This document shows, piece after piece, positions 52,301-63,966 of a stretch of DNA of 64,000 nucleotides. The notes beneath the pieces are model-generated. The model was not told the origin of the DNA. It worked only from the letters and a program-made list of their open reading frames with translations, and ran no database searches. The position numbers and the translations under genes were made by a program. The stretch comes from Limanda limanda (Eukaryota; Chordata; Actinopteri; Pleuronectiformes; Pleuronectidae): assembly GCF_963576545.1 (NCBI RefSeq), contig NC_083646.1, positions 21,704,989 through 21,768,988 of the forward strand, given 5' to 3'. Each line of letters begins with the position of its first letter. Position 1 is the first letter of the stretch.

Positions 52301-54299
52301 TACTACCTGGTAAACTTGATTAGCAAGGCTAACTGGGTTAGCTTTTAAAGGAAATGATTCTGATTAAAAGTACAACCATTTTGAATCAACCTGGTGCAGT
52401 GACCTTTCTGTATCTCTTAAACTTTCCAAAGGGGATTTGGACTCACTTCAAACAGACTCTGTCTTCTGATATTATTCACAAAAAAGGGAACTGATGCTCC
52501 CTGCTGGGGTTGCTTTAGATGTCAAGAGGAAATTAACTTGTGGTTATGATGTAAAGTGTAAGTTTTGTAACTCACATTGATTGTCTCTTCATAGGCTTAT
52601 GAAAAGAACTCCCTTATTCTCAAAGTAGGCACAACATTTCGGACTAACCAAAACAGTCTCTTATTTTTCGAAACCTATAACATGTCTCTAGGTTTTTACT
52701 TTATTATCTATTGGATTATTTCTGGGTTTGTTATTCACCTGTGTGTTGTTACTCTGCAGGAGACCATATATCCACTAGTGGTCCAGAGGGTACCTTCACT
52801 GCCCGCCCCCTCCGTGATGTCACACACCTCTACCTACTAGCAGCAGGCACAGGATTCACCCCGATGGCTCGCCTCATCCAGCTGGCGCAGGACGTCGACA
52901 CCATCAGGTGGGAACTGTCAGGAGTCTGGAGGCAAAACACACATTCATACAAACTGTATTGTTCATATTATTATTACCATTTAAAATATAATTTCTTTGT
53001 TTTACAATGGTAAAGCTACCACTCATGACTAGGACAAATAGTACTGTCCCAGTCATCCTACTCAACGCAAACCACAACACAGTTTAGAGAGAATGGCCGT
53101 GGTGTGTTCTGCTCAACTGATCCAAGGCTTTGCCTGATCAATTCCTGACACGGTTGTGTGTTCTCAGAAAAACCAAGCTTCTCTTTTTTAACCGGCGGGA
53201 GGAGGACATCTTTTGGCGCCGTGACCTGGATGACCTGGCTGCTAACAATGAGAGGTACTGCAGCAGTCTGATTGTGTTTAAAGTCTTCCAATGTTTTTCC
53301 CTGTTCCAACCTGACCTGCAAATATTATTAATTAACATTCAAATAAATTAGGTGGTGGAGAGTGTAAGAAAGTGGATATGTTAGCTGCTCTGAATTGTGA
53401 AAAGTAAAATGAATGTGACTCACTGATTGAATTGGATGAGCTGCAATGTGAATAGCTCATACATGTGTGTGTGTGTGTTGTATGTTAGGTTTCAGGTTGA
53501 GTACGTCCTCTCTGATCCCTGTGAGAGCTGGTCTGGCAGGACGGGTCGAGTTGATGAGACAATGCTTCAGGATTTCCTCAACAGACCTGATGGGTCTAAA
53601 AGCTACGTGTGTGTGTGTGGCCCCTCTGCCTTCACAGAACTCACCATGGGGTGTGTATTAAAACCTTTACTATAACTAAATAAACTTTGCTGCACTCAAC
53701 ATGTGCTCGGACAAAACTTCATCTCCAGGAATAGGCAGAGAGTCAAGTTAGAGATCTGTAGTTGCATCGCCATCAGGCAGACAGGGTCAGAACATCAGGC
53801 TGGAACCTAAAGAAAAAAAACTTGATGTTGAAACAACTGATCAGGGGAAACCTCTGTATTTCCTTCCCCCACTCAAATTTGGTCTAAAGCAACTGTCATA
53901 GCAGCAAATTATCTGCTCCTCCAAGTTTTGTGGGTGTGGGTGTCATCTCCTCATGACTGTTGTTATAGATGTTTCTTCTGCAGGAGATCCTTCTGCAGGA
54001 GATCAGTGGCACCCAATCCTAAAATGTTCTTAAAGGTTAATCGATTAAAAGTAAAATGAACCATACCATACAAATTATTTACTGCTGAAAAAAGAATGTC
54101 CCTCCAGATACAGAGAGGGATGAGAGATTTTCTTTTTGTTTTCTCTATCTGTCCCTGTGTCATTAGTCATTAATGTCTCTTCTTGATGAACTGTACCTGT
54201 TTCAGGAGTTTGACCTCCTGTCCTCTTCGTTCTTCTTCTTCCAGGTTGTTGAAGCAGCAGGGCTTCAGTGAAGCAGAGCTCCACCCATTCTGCGGCTGA
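46313..54299 (+). CDS. cyb5r4: Cytochrome b5 reductase 4 (NCB5OR), 15 coding exons
   Basis: CYB5R4 is an NAD(P)H oxidoreductase of the ER/cytosol joining a haem domain to a flavin reductase; it supplies electrons to cytochrome b5-type partners and supports fatty-acid desaturation. Exons: 46313-46396, 46690-46843, 47858-47958, 48549-48627, 48827-48908, 49009-49066, 49445-49538, 50172-50204, 50292-50414, 50601-50741, 51654-51800, 52760-52907, 53168-53254, 53489-53650, 54245-54299. All introns are GT-AG with matching phases, giving 1,548 nt, 515 residues (human 521). It starts MLNIPTQSFPA, close to the human start. The b5 domain spans about 50-125, with haem ligands His92 (in YHPGG) and His115 (VHRWVNY). 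A Pro-rich linker (141-165) precedes a CS domain (about 168-258), then the reductase domain with RPYTPV (322-327) for FAD, SGPEGTF (372-378), GTGFTP (395-400) and CGP (487-489) for NAD(P)H. No break was seen; it appears functional. Confidence 0.97.
46885..47330. repeat. Repeat-like sequence in cyb5r4 intron 2, unassigned
   Basis: The block has a 'tcaagtatttatttagaaagcaatgaaaaag' start, a GC-richer middle and no frame. The 'gtatttattta' element in reverse would be a poly(A) signal, as in an inverted LTR. A similar start occurs at about 19,016. Target duplications were not found, so the call is weak. Confidence 0.25.
47985..48135 (+). repeat. Fish repeat fragment in cyb5r4 intron 3
   Basis: 'caaatcacaatttgcctcttagggcttcacaagg...ggagaaactaccaaaacctcagagagag...gatccctcctctggaagggacagaagtgtaatagatg' follows the order of a common fish LINE-derived repeat. 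It begins directly after the exon 3 donor region. Confidence 0.55.
48628..48658 (+). repeat. (CA)n at the exon 4 donor of cyb5r4
   Basis: The donor GTACAC runs straight into a CACACTCACACAC tract of about 14 units. It begins two bases into the intron. Confidence 0.9.
49115..49325 (+). repeat. MITE-like repeat in cyb5r4 intron 6
   Basis: 'aactgctttcagaccacaactctg...gcatgtgagaatgg...gtccatgtgagaacacatcagaagattatccag' resembles fish non-autonomous transposons whose ends read 'actgctttcaga'. Ends and target duplication are unclear. Confidence 0.4.
51823..51865 (+). repeat. Short transposon fragment in cyb5r4 intron 11
   Basis: 'ttttagaagaactttattaggaacacctgtt' is close to a widespread fish repeat word ('tttattaggtacacctgtt'). 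Only about 40 bp remain. Confidence 0.5.
53464..53488 (+). promoter_or_regulatory. cyb5r4: UG-repeat splice acceptor of cyb5r4 exon 14
   Basis: A TG repeat (53,464-53,478) occupies the place of the pyrimidine tract, 10 nt before the AG at 53,487-53,488. The exon itself contains a second GT repeat (53,607-53,620) encoding Val-Cys-Val-Cys, and the donor continues as GTGTGTA. UG repeats are known TDP-43 and CELF binding sites that modulate exon inclusion; regulation here is inference. Confidence 0.6.
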
Positions 54300-54700
54300 T
54301 GTGCTCCACCCTGCAAAGACTGTGTGTGCCTGGGAGGGAGAACGAGAGCGATTTACTTTTAACTTATAAACCAGTGTTTGTGATAAATCTATGCACAAAG
54401 GATGCGATGATGCTGACTGAAGTCAAACAGCACAGCCTGTCAAGACAACCTGTGTGGAGCAGTTAGTAGATTTCATTACATCTGAGCTGAAACTTGTAAA
54501 TATCAGTGTAGAAATAAAGGCAGGAACACAGACTGGCTGAAAGAGGAGGAATGAATGGGATCATGTAAATTGATGATGTACTGTATATGCAAAGACAATG
54601 TTTTTGTTTGAGTTGCAGAGGATCTTCTGCAGACACGGTTTACGTACATGCAGCTACAGTTACACCACTGCAGTGCAATAAAAATGTGGGGACATTCTCA
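54300..54700 (+). terminator. cyb5r4: cyb5r4 3' UTR with two polyadenylation signals
   Basis: AATAAA hexamers occur at 54,513-54,518 and 54,677-54,682 downstream of the stop at 54,297. The second is followed within 40 bp by GT- and C-rich sequence. Either would give a 3' UTR of about 0.2-0.4 kb. Usage cannot be decided from sequence. Confidence 0.6.
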
Positions 54701-56960
54701 CCAATCCCCCAAGTTTTGTTTCCTATTTGTAAAAACGTTTTTTATTGAGTCATATTTTAAACCATCTTAAGTTCAGGTTAATCCAACTTGAAAAAATAGT
54801 TGATTTGTAAAAAAAATAAAAATAAAAATCCTAAAGGTGCTACCCGTACGTTTTTCTAATGTTAGCATTAACAGCAGTTTACTTACCATTCTAGAAAAAT
54901 ATTTGCGAGATCGTCATCAACATCTCAGCTTCTCCAGCATTGGAAAGAAATATCAACACTTATTTGTTTGTTTCTACTGAAGTAGGCTAAGTATGCTAAC
55001 CAGCAACCTTCTCCCGGCCATCACCTAAGCTGCATTAAACTTGAGGGAATTTCCGCACATTTTCTGGGGTGGGGGGGCAGATGTCTGAGTTTCTCCGGCC
55101 AGCCCCCTGGTAAGAAGTCCAGATAATGTGATAAAACTTCAGGAGATCCTCCACAGGATTCCCCGCAAGCTAGTGGGTGTGTTGATGACGTTTCTAATGA
55201 TGGACGCAAAGAAATGAAAACTGCATTAGTGGGAAAGAACATTGTGTGGATTCTATTACCTCACAACCTGCTGCTGGAGCTGAGCAGGACACTGCAGCAC
55301 ACAGCAGCTTTCTGTGCACCAAAAACATCCCATGATATGGAGTGTGAATGAAGACAGGTTCTGAATACTTTTGTAAACGTGAGGGTACATTTTTTTTAAA
55401 ATAAATTACATTTGTAAATGTTTTCAATTTGTCCTAATGGGTTATTGTGTGTCGATGTGCACTTTTATCTATTTAAAATGAAAAAAAATAATAAAATGCA
55501 AAAATGAAAGGGTCGTGAATTTATTTGTCAGACTACTGTACCTTGAAGTGCACCAGGTCACGATGTCAGTGACAAGTCACATCAGAAACCTCTCGTCCCT
55601 ACGCTGACCTGTGATCAGACACGTTGTCTCTTCCCTCCTCTGAAGCACTCAGTAGCCTCAAGACGCTGCAGAGTGAGGGGCGATGAACACCTCAACATCC
55701 CAACTCTGCAGATGGAAAGCTAGGGAGACATCCTGACTCACCTATCTTACAGTCAACTCTATGATGATGATTTCCTGCCACTGGGCTCTGGATATTAGGT
55801 CCATATCATCCTTTTGTATCATAGGTTTATGAAGCTTGAGTTTCTTACGGATGTCCATGCAGCTGTCAGTCACTCCCCTGTGTCGTGAGGGCATGAAACA
55901 AATATTGGGCCTGTTCACCAGCGCTCATAAATATACTGTGCTCTGATAATGTATTTCAGTAGCTGGAATCCTAGGTGCTCATTGTCCAACCTTGGACTCT
56001 TGCCCTGGCGCTGTGCTCACGTTAAAATATGTCCCACAGTCTGCATTAGGAATTTGTTGCACTGCCAAATGTCAGAAAGCACGAGTTACCAGGGAGCACT
56101 TTGTTCTCTGCCGTGACAACACTGTCTGCACACCGGTCTCCCTCGTGGTTTCTCTCTGTGTCCACTACTGTGTGGAGAAGTGGTTTTATTGTCCAGTCAA
56201 CATCAGCATAGGATGATCACTCTGCAAAAAATGATTGGGATTCTAATCATTGCCCTAATGGATTATCACAAGATACAATTACACAATACAACCTGAGCAA
56301 TGGACTCACCTACACCTCAGAAGATCTACCACAACTCTTCTATGTAGTGCAGAATCAAACATTTGTGTCCTGCCGACAGAAATGTGTCAGTCCTAAAAAA
56401 ACGTGCCTGTTTTGGCAAAGTGAGAAAAAAATGTGTTTTCCTTCATATGACAATGTTACAAAAAGGTTGTGTAACAAAGGGGTGGGAATTGACTGGTAAG
56501 CATTTACTCCCCTTTTCCTCAGCAGGGTTTCGCTGTTATAGCCCAAACAGGCAGGTGTCATTTATACATCGGTGTAAAAGTTAGATTTTTCACTGAAGGC
56601 AGTCATGTCATTTCTGGAAGTTTGAAAGAGTCGGACTCTGTTAGGTCATGTGTTTTTATAATCTATATATTCTGTATTAAAAATGTAAGTGAAACGGATC
56701 CTTTGGCATAAATTGAATAATTTAAAAAATTGAGGTTTTCACTAGTGTTTCATTTAAATCCTACGAATTGTTGTTTTCTTTACCCTAGAATGGGCCCTTT
56801 ATATTCAAATATTTTATATTTGTTTTAGTTTTTTAAAGTAGCCTAGACTGGACTAGTTATAAAATATATATACCCTCCTACACTGTGGGGACAGTGTTGC
56901 CCGTGTCGAGTGGGTGGCAGGACAAACTGAATACAACTTAGTTAGACAAAGGTTTAAAAA
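54701..56960. other. Convergent intergenic region between cyb5r4 and cep162
   Basis: No gene recognised. It contains a fish MITE-like start ('cctaaaggtgctacccgtacgtttttctaatgttagcattaacagcagtttact', 54,830-54,885), the fourth GGAGATCCT-family repeat copy (55,040-55,200) and otherwise unremarkable AT-rich DNA. I looked for a short MRAP2-like membrane-spanning exon, because human MRAP2 lies between these genes, and saw none. Confidence 0.55.
55040..55200 (+). repeat. Diverged repeat, GGAGATCCT family (copy 4)
   Basis: Shares the 22-bp block at 55,140-55,161 with copy 1 exactly (in reverse) and is similar over about 150 bp to copy 2 at 18 kb. Same orientation as copy 2. Confidence 0.55.
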
Positions 56961-56965
56961 GAGCA

Positions 56966-56971
56966 TTTATT
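56966..56971 (-). terminator. cep162: cep162 polyadenylation signal
   Basis: TTTATT on the plus strand is AATAAA on the minus strand, about 310 bp beyond the cep162 stop. It is the nearest canonical hexamer that I saw. Confidence 0.55.
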
Positions 56972-57278
56972 TTTCACTACACCTTAAATAAATTAAATTA
57001 ATATACGTCAAAAATACAAAGTAGCTACAAACTATGAACAGGTGTGAGGTACAGAACAAGGGTGTATTCATATTCATTACAACACAACAACTTTAAAACG
57101 TTGTGGTTATATTTCAGATTTTCATGTCATCAAGAAATATTGCTAATATTTAATCAGTTACTGATCTGGAGAAGAAAACATTGTTCACACTGAACAATAT
57201 CATTGTTGATGAGATGCTGGTTGTTGCTTTTGTTGTCCATCTTTGGCTTACGCAAGTCTGTGGGTTGTCATGGGGGGG

Positions 57279-59739
57279 TCAGGAGGGAGGGAACACCACT
57301 CCCTGTCTCTGGAGATGTTTCAGGAAGTCCAGGATGGAGTCCAGCTCCAGACGGAAAGCCTTCAGCTCTCTGCTCTTGTCCTGGGCCAGATTCTTCCAGC
57401 GCTCCACCTCTGCCTGCTGCTGAGGCTCCAGCATCTGCCAGGAGCCTCCGATATCCTGCAGGTACAGGGAGTGACATTTAGAGGTTAGCCAGTATTCGTT
57501 CAGTAAACCCATCAGTCCTCAAATGAGTTGGCTAGAGAGGGAGCAAAGCATTAACAAATCAAATCAAATCAAAGTTTATTGTCACATGCACCAATGACAG
57601 CGTCATCAGAGCAGTAAAACTCTTTTGACCTGGCAGGCAACATCTACGCAGTAGACGGGCTTTACAAAATAAAAAAAATGACATACCATATAACATATAA
57701 CATAGTACAATTAAGCAGCAGTTTACAGGGTGAAGGAGTGGGGAATATTAAATTAAATAATATGAATATGTGTAGTAAGTAACTCAGTATATATCGGAAT
57801 ATCGGATACTGAACTAATTTCAGATTTCATGTCTGTGTTTCACCAAGTACTCTGGGGTGAGAATGTAGTTAGAAGTAGGTTGAGAGTTTGGGTCGCTAGT
57901 TTAACTTCCAGTCTGGAGCTGTTTAATCCAGAAAGCAGCATCAACAAACTCTGCATCACTAGATTTCTCTTTTGATGACATAACTAGACATAACACGTTG
58001 AAGTTGTTGCCTTCAACAACCAGTGCAGTTTCAGTCTATGCAATTCAACCAAAAACATGATTTTTTTCTTTTTTTTGAGCTACAATAGTTAAAGTGGAAA
58101 GATCTGTGTTCCAGATGCAAATTAATGTGAAGAGGAATGTCTCCCATCACGTGTACCTGCTGCAGCTCTGTCTCTCTCTGTTGGTGTCTGAGCTCCATGT
58201 TGACGATCTTCCTCTCCAGGCCACAGAGGAGTTTCACCTCGGAGCTCTGAGCTTCTTTAGCTTCCTTCAGCTCCTGCAGCAGTTTGGTCAGCTGGACACA
58301 AGGTGGACAAGAAGACTAACTATTAAAGGGTTAGAAGAAAAAAAACTACTTAGGTTACACTGACGCATGGTAATATGGCACTGGAGAAGAAACAAGCTAT
58401 GACTAAACAAAAAATACAAAAAAAAAAATACCTGAAGAGCAAAGACGGAAGTTGGTACATATCAAATAGTGACAACAGTTTTGTGTTATTTCACCAATTT
58501 AATGACATTTTGTATTTTCTTACATTTCAGCAAGGTCAGCAAGAGCAATGAACTTCTGACATTTGAATTAGAATTAAACATATTTAAATAAATAAATAAA
58601 ACAAAACAATAAATAGCTCTCTGGCTGTTATTAAAAATGCACTTGAATAAATATTAAACATGACCAAGCACATTATTTTGAATTTTGTGCGTAATGATTG
58701 CTGAGTTACCCTTACACCAGGACTAACCTAACCTAACATAAACTGCTTCGGGGACTTGATTTTTGTCCCCATAAGGATGACTTGTTCCTGTAATGTGACT
58801 GTGTAAACAGATGTAGGTCCCAACATCATGAGTAAAACCTGGAGCTCCCACTCACCTGTCTCTGCAGAGTGTTCTCTCTGGTCCTGGACACTGTCAGTGC
58901 ATCTTTATTTCCCTGCAGCTCCTTCAGTTGTTCTTGAAGATGTTTCAGTTTGATCTGTAGGCAGACGTTTAAATCATCAGAATCATTCAGGACCATCTGA
59001 TGTCATTAAACTGGTGTGTGAGTGGCCCTGTACCTCCTGAGTGTCAACCGTATTGGCCTGTTCAGCCACCCTGGAGGATGAGTATTCCAGGGCATGGGCG
59101 GCCCGCAGCTTGTCTAACACCTGGAGGTGTTCTACTTTCAGAGAGGACAGCTGCTCAGCACAGTGGTTCTGGAGCCTGGAAAGTCACATAACATCCTTTA
59201 GTTCAATCTGCAGGAGACGTCTGTTGATGGGTTCACACAAATACACATACCTGCGCAGCTCCTCCTTGGCTTGTACAGCATCTGCCTTTAATTCCTCCTT
59301 CTCCTGCTCCGCCTGAAGCTCCAGCAGCTCCACACGCTGAGTCAGAGCCTGGTTCTCCTGCAGAACCTCTGAGATATGGCTTCCTGTCAAAAGGACGCAA
59401 CAGTCAATTTCAAACATCCCCAATACTCTGGAGGGGGTTCAAGTGAACATTCGAAGAACATTGAAGGCTTTGGTCATTGTAATTATTCTTCCCGTTCAAA
59501 CTTGCAGTAAAAGGATTATCTGTGGACTCTGACCCCCACCTGTACCATTGGGATCATTTCAGTAAGAGGCATCTCAGTATAGGTATTTTCAGATTTGAAA
59601 AATGTGAACTTGTACATGTAAGGCTGCTCTGAACAGAGGCAGAGGTCCTAATGTCTGGGCCACTGTGCCTGCATGTGCAGCACCTTAAGGTTGCTTGGCT
59701 GATCTGCTGCGTCTCACTGTTGTTCACACATATATATAT

Positions 59740-59803
<64 letters not shown>

Positions 59804-62800
59804 TTCAATATGCAGAGGAGACTGCAGTTTGTTCTCTGAAGTTAAAGTAATTACTTTATGTAGACTGATCTCAAACATGTCGTGTGACGGAAATCGTATG
59901 TACAAATTAAACTTCCATCTGTGTAAATAATGATGCACCCAAGATCACAGTGTATGTACATCTGCATTACTTATTAGGTGTGGGTCTGTCCTAAGCAGAG
60001 GAATGTGCCAGTTTAAATCAAAGAAAGAATTTCTTCATTCAGCTAATTTTGTTATTTAAATATCAGTTCATGCATAACTTATTTTAGAATTCGTGTAAGC
60101 AGGCAAAGGAAAGTCAACAATCACACCTGCAAAGGCTGTGGGCTGGTAGGTCTTCTCATTGTGAGCAGCTGGAAATGTTTCCTCTCTTCCACATCTGTCT
60201 TTTGCAGAAACAGAGCCGAGGACCTTGGTCGGGCCCGGCTGTCGTCTGTTCTCTGTGGAGCGGGTTCCTGCTCGTGGGCTCGGGACAGACAGCATGCTCC
60301 TCCTCTCCTTCTGCAGTCTCTCCACAGTGCGGGTAAGATCCTGAATGGTTTGTGTTTTGGTGGCAAGCTCCTGGCTCAACCGTTCTATCCGAACTCCAAC
60401 CGCTGCCTCGGCTTGGCGCTGGTATCGGCCTGGACTCGGCTGGGCCTGCAAGGTGGTGGGAGGGGGAGGCGGGGGGGTATACATCAGTTTGTACAGGCAA
60501 GTAAGAACTTTTTCTCTTTTTTGTATATTTGACTATATGTTACTAAAGGAGACATTTTATTCATGGTTAAGTTCATAACTTGATTATGGGTAATTACTTG
60601 TCCAGAAAAAAAAGCCAAAGGTTCAGGTCTATATTAGAATGTCACATTTCTCAATAAAGGTTTCTATTGCATTTCAGTGAGCAGGTCAACCTCTGTGCTG
60701 ACCCTGATTTTGAGCTGCTGCTGGAGAGACTCAATCTGGTTGTTGAGGGATTTCTCTTTCTCCTGGTGAGTTTCCTTCTCCTGCTGCAGCGCTTTCTCCA
60801 GAGTTTGAACCTGTGACATCCACGGCTGGTTCACTTCTTCAACCTGCTGTTTCGTTTCCAGCTGCTGCTCCAGCTCGGAGATCTGCAGCTCGTAGCGGAG
60901 CTGAAAGGAGCAAACAAACAAATTTTTAGATTTTCTGTTCCTCTATTTTTAAAAGAAAGATTTTGTCTGTTTTTAGATCTTATCACTCAAACTACAAACG
61001 TTTCTGCGAGCTGCACTGTGATCCGGCCTCACCAAAATAATTAATGCGTCAATGATCCCATTTAGAATTACAAGGGCAGGTTTATAATACACAATGGCAA
61101 TCAGTTGAACCTCTCTTTACTGTGACAGACTGTCTGCCAATGTGAAAGATCAAAGCATCCATCCATGGACGATAGTTGTGTTTATTTTGTCCATGTTTTA
61201 AATTGATAAAATTACAAATTTCACCCTTCAGTCCACACCAGATAATCAAGAGTCCCAAATGCATTTTTTTAAGAATCAAAAACTAAAACATCTGATTAAT
61301 AACAATATTTGGAAGCTTAATTCAGAGCTTTGTAGAAATCTCTTTGGCAGCAGTTGCATCTTTCAGTCATCTTGGGTAAGTATATACAAGCTTTGCACAC
61401 CGGGATTTGTACAGTTTATACTGTTCACAATTGGATACTCTGAAGCTCAGACAAAGTAGTGATGGTATAAGCCACATGATGTGCAAACATATTGCTCAGA
61501 GGTCTGAGTTTGATTCTCATCTCATCAGACCAGAGAATCTTTTTGCTCATGCTCTTAGAGTTCATTTTAATTGTTGAATAAATGCTGATTAGTTATTACA
61601 TCAGAGATCAGTTATCACAATATGAACAAAATGTAGCATTGAATAAGTTGTACCTTGACACTGTGAAACCGTTGTTCCATGGCCCTCAGGCCACCTTTCG
61701 CCTCCTCATCATGACTCTCCAGCTGTGCATCTAGACGCTGAATTCTGGCCTCCAGCAGAGCGACGATGCCGAGATCCTCCTCAGCACCAGCTCTGGCTGC
61801 AGCGTATATAAGAGCAGGCAGGGAGTTTGGGTTCCTGTTTCTGAGTATCTGTTCCAGATCCTTCACCTGGTGAATTGAGACAGACTCTTGAGTAATGGAG
61901 AGAGACAGAGCGTAATAAGTCTGATTCGTTTGTTTGCTTGTGGGAGGAACCTGTCGCTGCAGGTCCTGCATTTTCTTTGTGTCCACAGTTTTCTCTTTGG
62001 CCTTTCTCTGCTGCTCGCCACTTCTTTTGCCCACATCTTCTTTCAGTTTCTCCACCTGAAATGAAGACAACCTGTTATTTCACCATAAGCAATGTCCAGA
62101 TGATTAACTGTTTCTGACTTTGTGCTCCACATCAGAACTGATACAAGGTTTCTGTTCCTTTTGCAGCTGCAGCATCACACAGTTGTTAATACCCATTCAA
62201 CACATCTCAGACACACTAATCATATGTGTTCAGTGAGGACATGATCCTTAGTTTGCAACCAAGGTTCAGTTAGACATTAAGTTTGAAGAAATAAAAACGT
62301 TCAAAATTAAGATTTTACAGGAAAGGGATCTAAAATTTGCCCTTTTAAGTGAATGTGTACTGTAAGCTATAGTTGATGCATTAGTCTGAATCTTTTTAGA
62401 TAATTGATTCATATTTTCGTGTCGGTTTTGGTTGTCAGATCTATGCTTTATGATTCATATCTAAACAATGTAAAACAGCAATAAGAAGAGTGTGAGTCCT
62501 AATAATAAAAGGAGGAAGTTAATTTTGTGATCAAACCGTCATACATAAATACATAGGTATGTATGGGTTAAAGGAACATAAGACTATATAGACTATACTA
62601 TTTAATGTCAGTAGTATACTAACACGGTAAATTTATTGTATATACATAGGGTTTTTCTACTCTTATTGACCTCTCAAAACACTTAATGCTACAAGTCATG
62701 TTCTCCCATTCACACACAATCATACAGGGCTTCTATAAGAAGCACACTGTCAGCGCAGTCGTTGAGCATCTTGTCCAAGGACAATTGGGAATGCAGACTG

Positions 62801-63966
62801 TCGGTGCCAGGGATCAACCCACGGCCTTCTGTACAGTGGATCACCCTCTCCTCCTCCTGTCACTGTACACATAACATATAACATATAACACATAACATCA
62901 TGTTACCTGATCTGTGAGTTGTTGGATCTGAGCTGTAGCAGCCTTCAGTCTGTCAGCATCTCTGTCCAGAAGCTCCTGGTTCTCAGAAAACCACTGCAGC
63001 TTCTTCTTCAGGCCTGACACTTCCTCTTTGTGCTTCTCCTCCAGTACACGCATCTCAAACGTCTTATCACCTATACAAAATATATAAAATGGATATGTTG
63101 TCCAAAGATCACTTGTACAGATACAGAATACAGGTCTTGTAAAAACTGGGAGCTGTCTCTAATAATTTTGTCTCTAACCTTTCAGTGGTCTTTGGATTTT
63201 AAGTACATAGATGTTGTTTTTTCCTTTAGTGTACATGTAAACGTTCTGCTAAATTACAAAGGCCAAAGTGAGTCTCTCTTCCACGGAATGTTCTGCTCCA
63301 TAAGTGCCTGAAACGCCTCCTTTATTTTCCTGTTGTTTTTCAGTAAAGCGTCTACGTCGCCTTGTGACATTTAACGTGGCCGCCTAATGGTTATAATGGC
63401 AGTGTTCTACAGCTGATCAGGAAGCCTTTAGGTAAGGGGTGGGACACTTCCAACACAAACACCTAAGCAGCTCGCCAATTACAAAAGAGGCCAGCAAACC
63501 AAACAGAGGCGGACCGAGTGCTTAAACAACAAATGGTGTGTACTTTGAACATTACAGCAGTAAACCGTTAGTAGAGTAGACCGTTCAATTGATGTTATGA
63601 ACATGTTAATAGACAAAATATGGACACTACATCTCCACCACTCACCTGAGGTGGAGATGACCTGGAATTTAGCCAAGTTTCTCTCTTTCTTCAGTAGCTC
63701 CAGTTCTTCCTCCAGAGTATTTGTTTCTTGCTTCAGTCTGTGAATGTCCTCAGAGAGCTTCGCCTCATTCCTCTGGACACAGACAAACACACATTTTAAT
63801 GTTAAGTGATGAAAATGAAACAAATGTTCTGTTGAACAGTAGTTCAGTAATCGTGGTACTTACCTGGAATTTGTTTATTTGAGCCAACAAGTCTGTAATA
63901 CGTTGAGCGTGATCCATTAAACAGACATTTCCCACAGGCCTCGAGGTTTTACTCAGCTTCTCCATG
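57279..63966 (-). CDS. cep162: Centrosomal protein 162 (Cep162), C-terminal 12 coding exons, partial
   Basis: Cep162 (KIAA1009) is a microtubule-binding protein of centriole distal ends that promotes transition-zone assembly in ciliogenesis. Exons in transcript order: 63864-63966, 63646-63772, 62907-63070, 61951-62055, 61654-61866, 60703-60900, 60127-60445, 59251-59383, 59034-59175, 58856-58954, 58157-58291, 57279-57455. All are bounded by AG/GT on the minus strand and phases agree throughout: about 637 residues plus TGA, the C-terminal 45% of a protein of about 1,400 residues in human. The product is almost wholly heptad coiled coil, rich in Leu, Glu, Gln and Lys, and ends with [20 protein letters not shown] before FPPS, recalling the family C-terminus. 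The 319-bp exon adds a less helical Ser/Pro/Arg stretch. The identity rests on this tail and the location next to cyb5r4. The 5' exons lie beyond the right edge. Confidence 0.88.
57557..57860. repeat. Fish repeat in cep162 last intron
   Basis: 'aaatcaaatcaaatcaaagtttattgtcacatgcacc' then 'cagtaaaac...' and A-rich sequence follow the order of a widespread fish interspersed repeat ('tttattgtcacatgcac'). Unassigned family. Confidence 0.55.
58725..58830. repeat. Fish repeat fragment in a cep162 intron
   Basis: 'cctaacctaacataaactgcttcggggacttgatttttgtccccataaggatgac' resembles the repeat type at 5,940-6,245. Confidence 0.45.
59730..59801. repeat. (TA)n microsatellite, about 72 bp, in a cep162 intron
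   Basis: About 36 TA units with one phase break at 59,750/59,751. It is self-complementary and lies between the exons at 59,251-59,383 and 60,127-60,445. Confidence 0.97.
62668..62850 (-). mobile_element. tRNA-headed SINE fragment, reverse orientation (copy 3)
   Basis: 'ctcaaaacacttaatgctacaagtcat', 'cccattcacacacaatcatacagggc', 'catcttgtccaaggacaattgggaatgcagactg' and 'cagggatcaacccacggccttct' are, in reverse, the tail, body and box-B region (GGTTGATCC) of the SINE seen at 24.1 and 36.3 kb. The box A end is eroded. It sits in a cep162 intron. Confidence 0.7.

Noticed and set aside
54701..56960. A hidden mrap2 exon between cyb5r4 and cep162
   Set aside because: I looked for a short frame with a central membrane helix and splice sites, as expected for MRAP2, on both strands and found none. 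A profile search could still overturn this.
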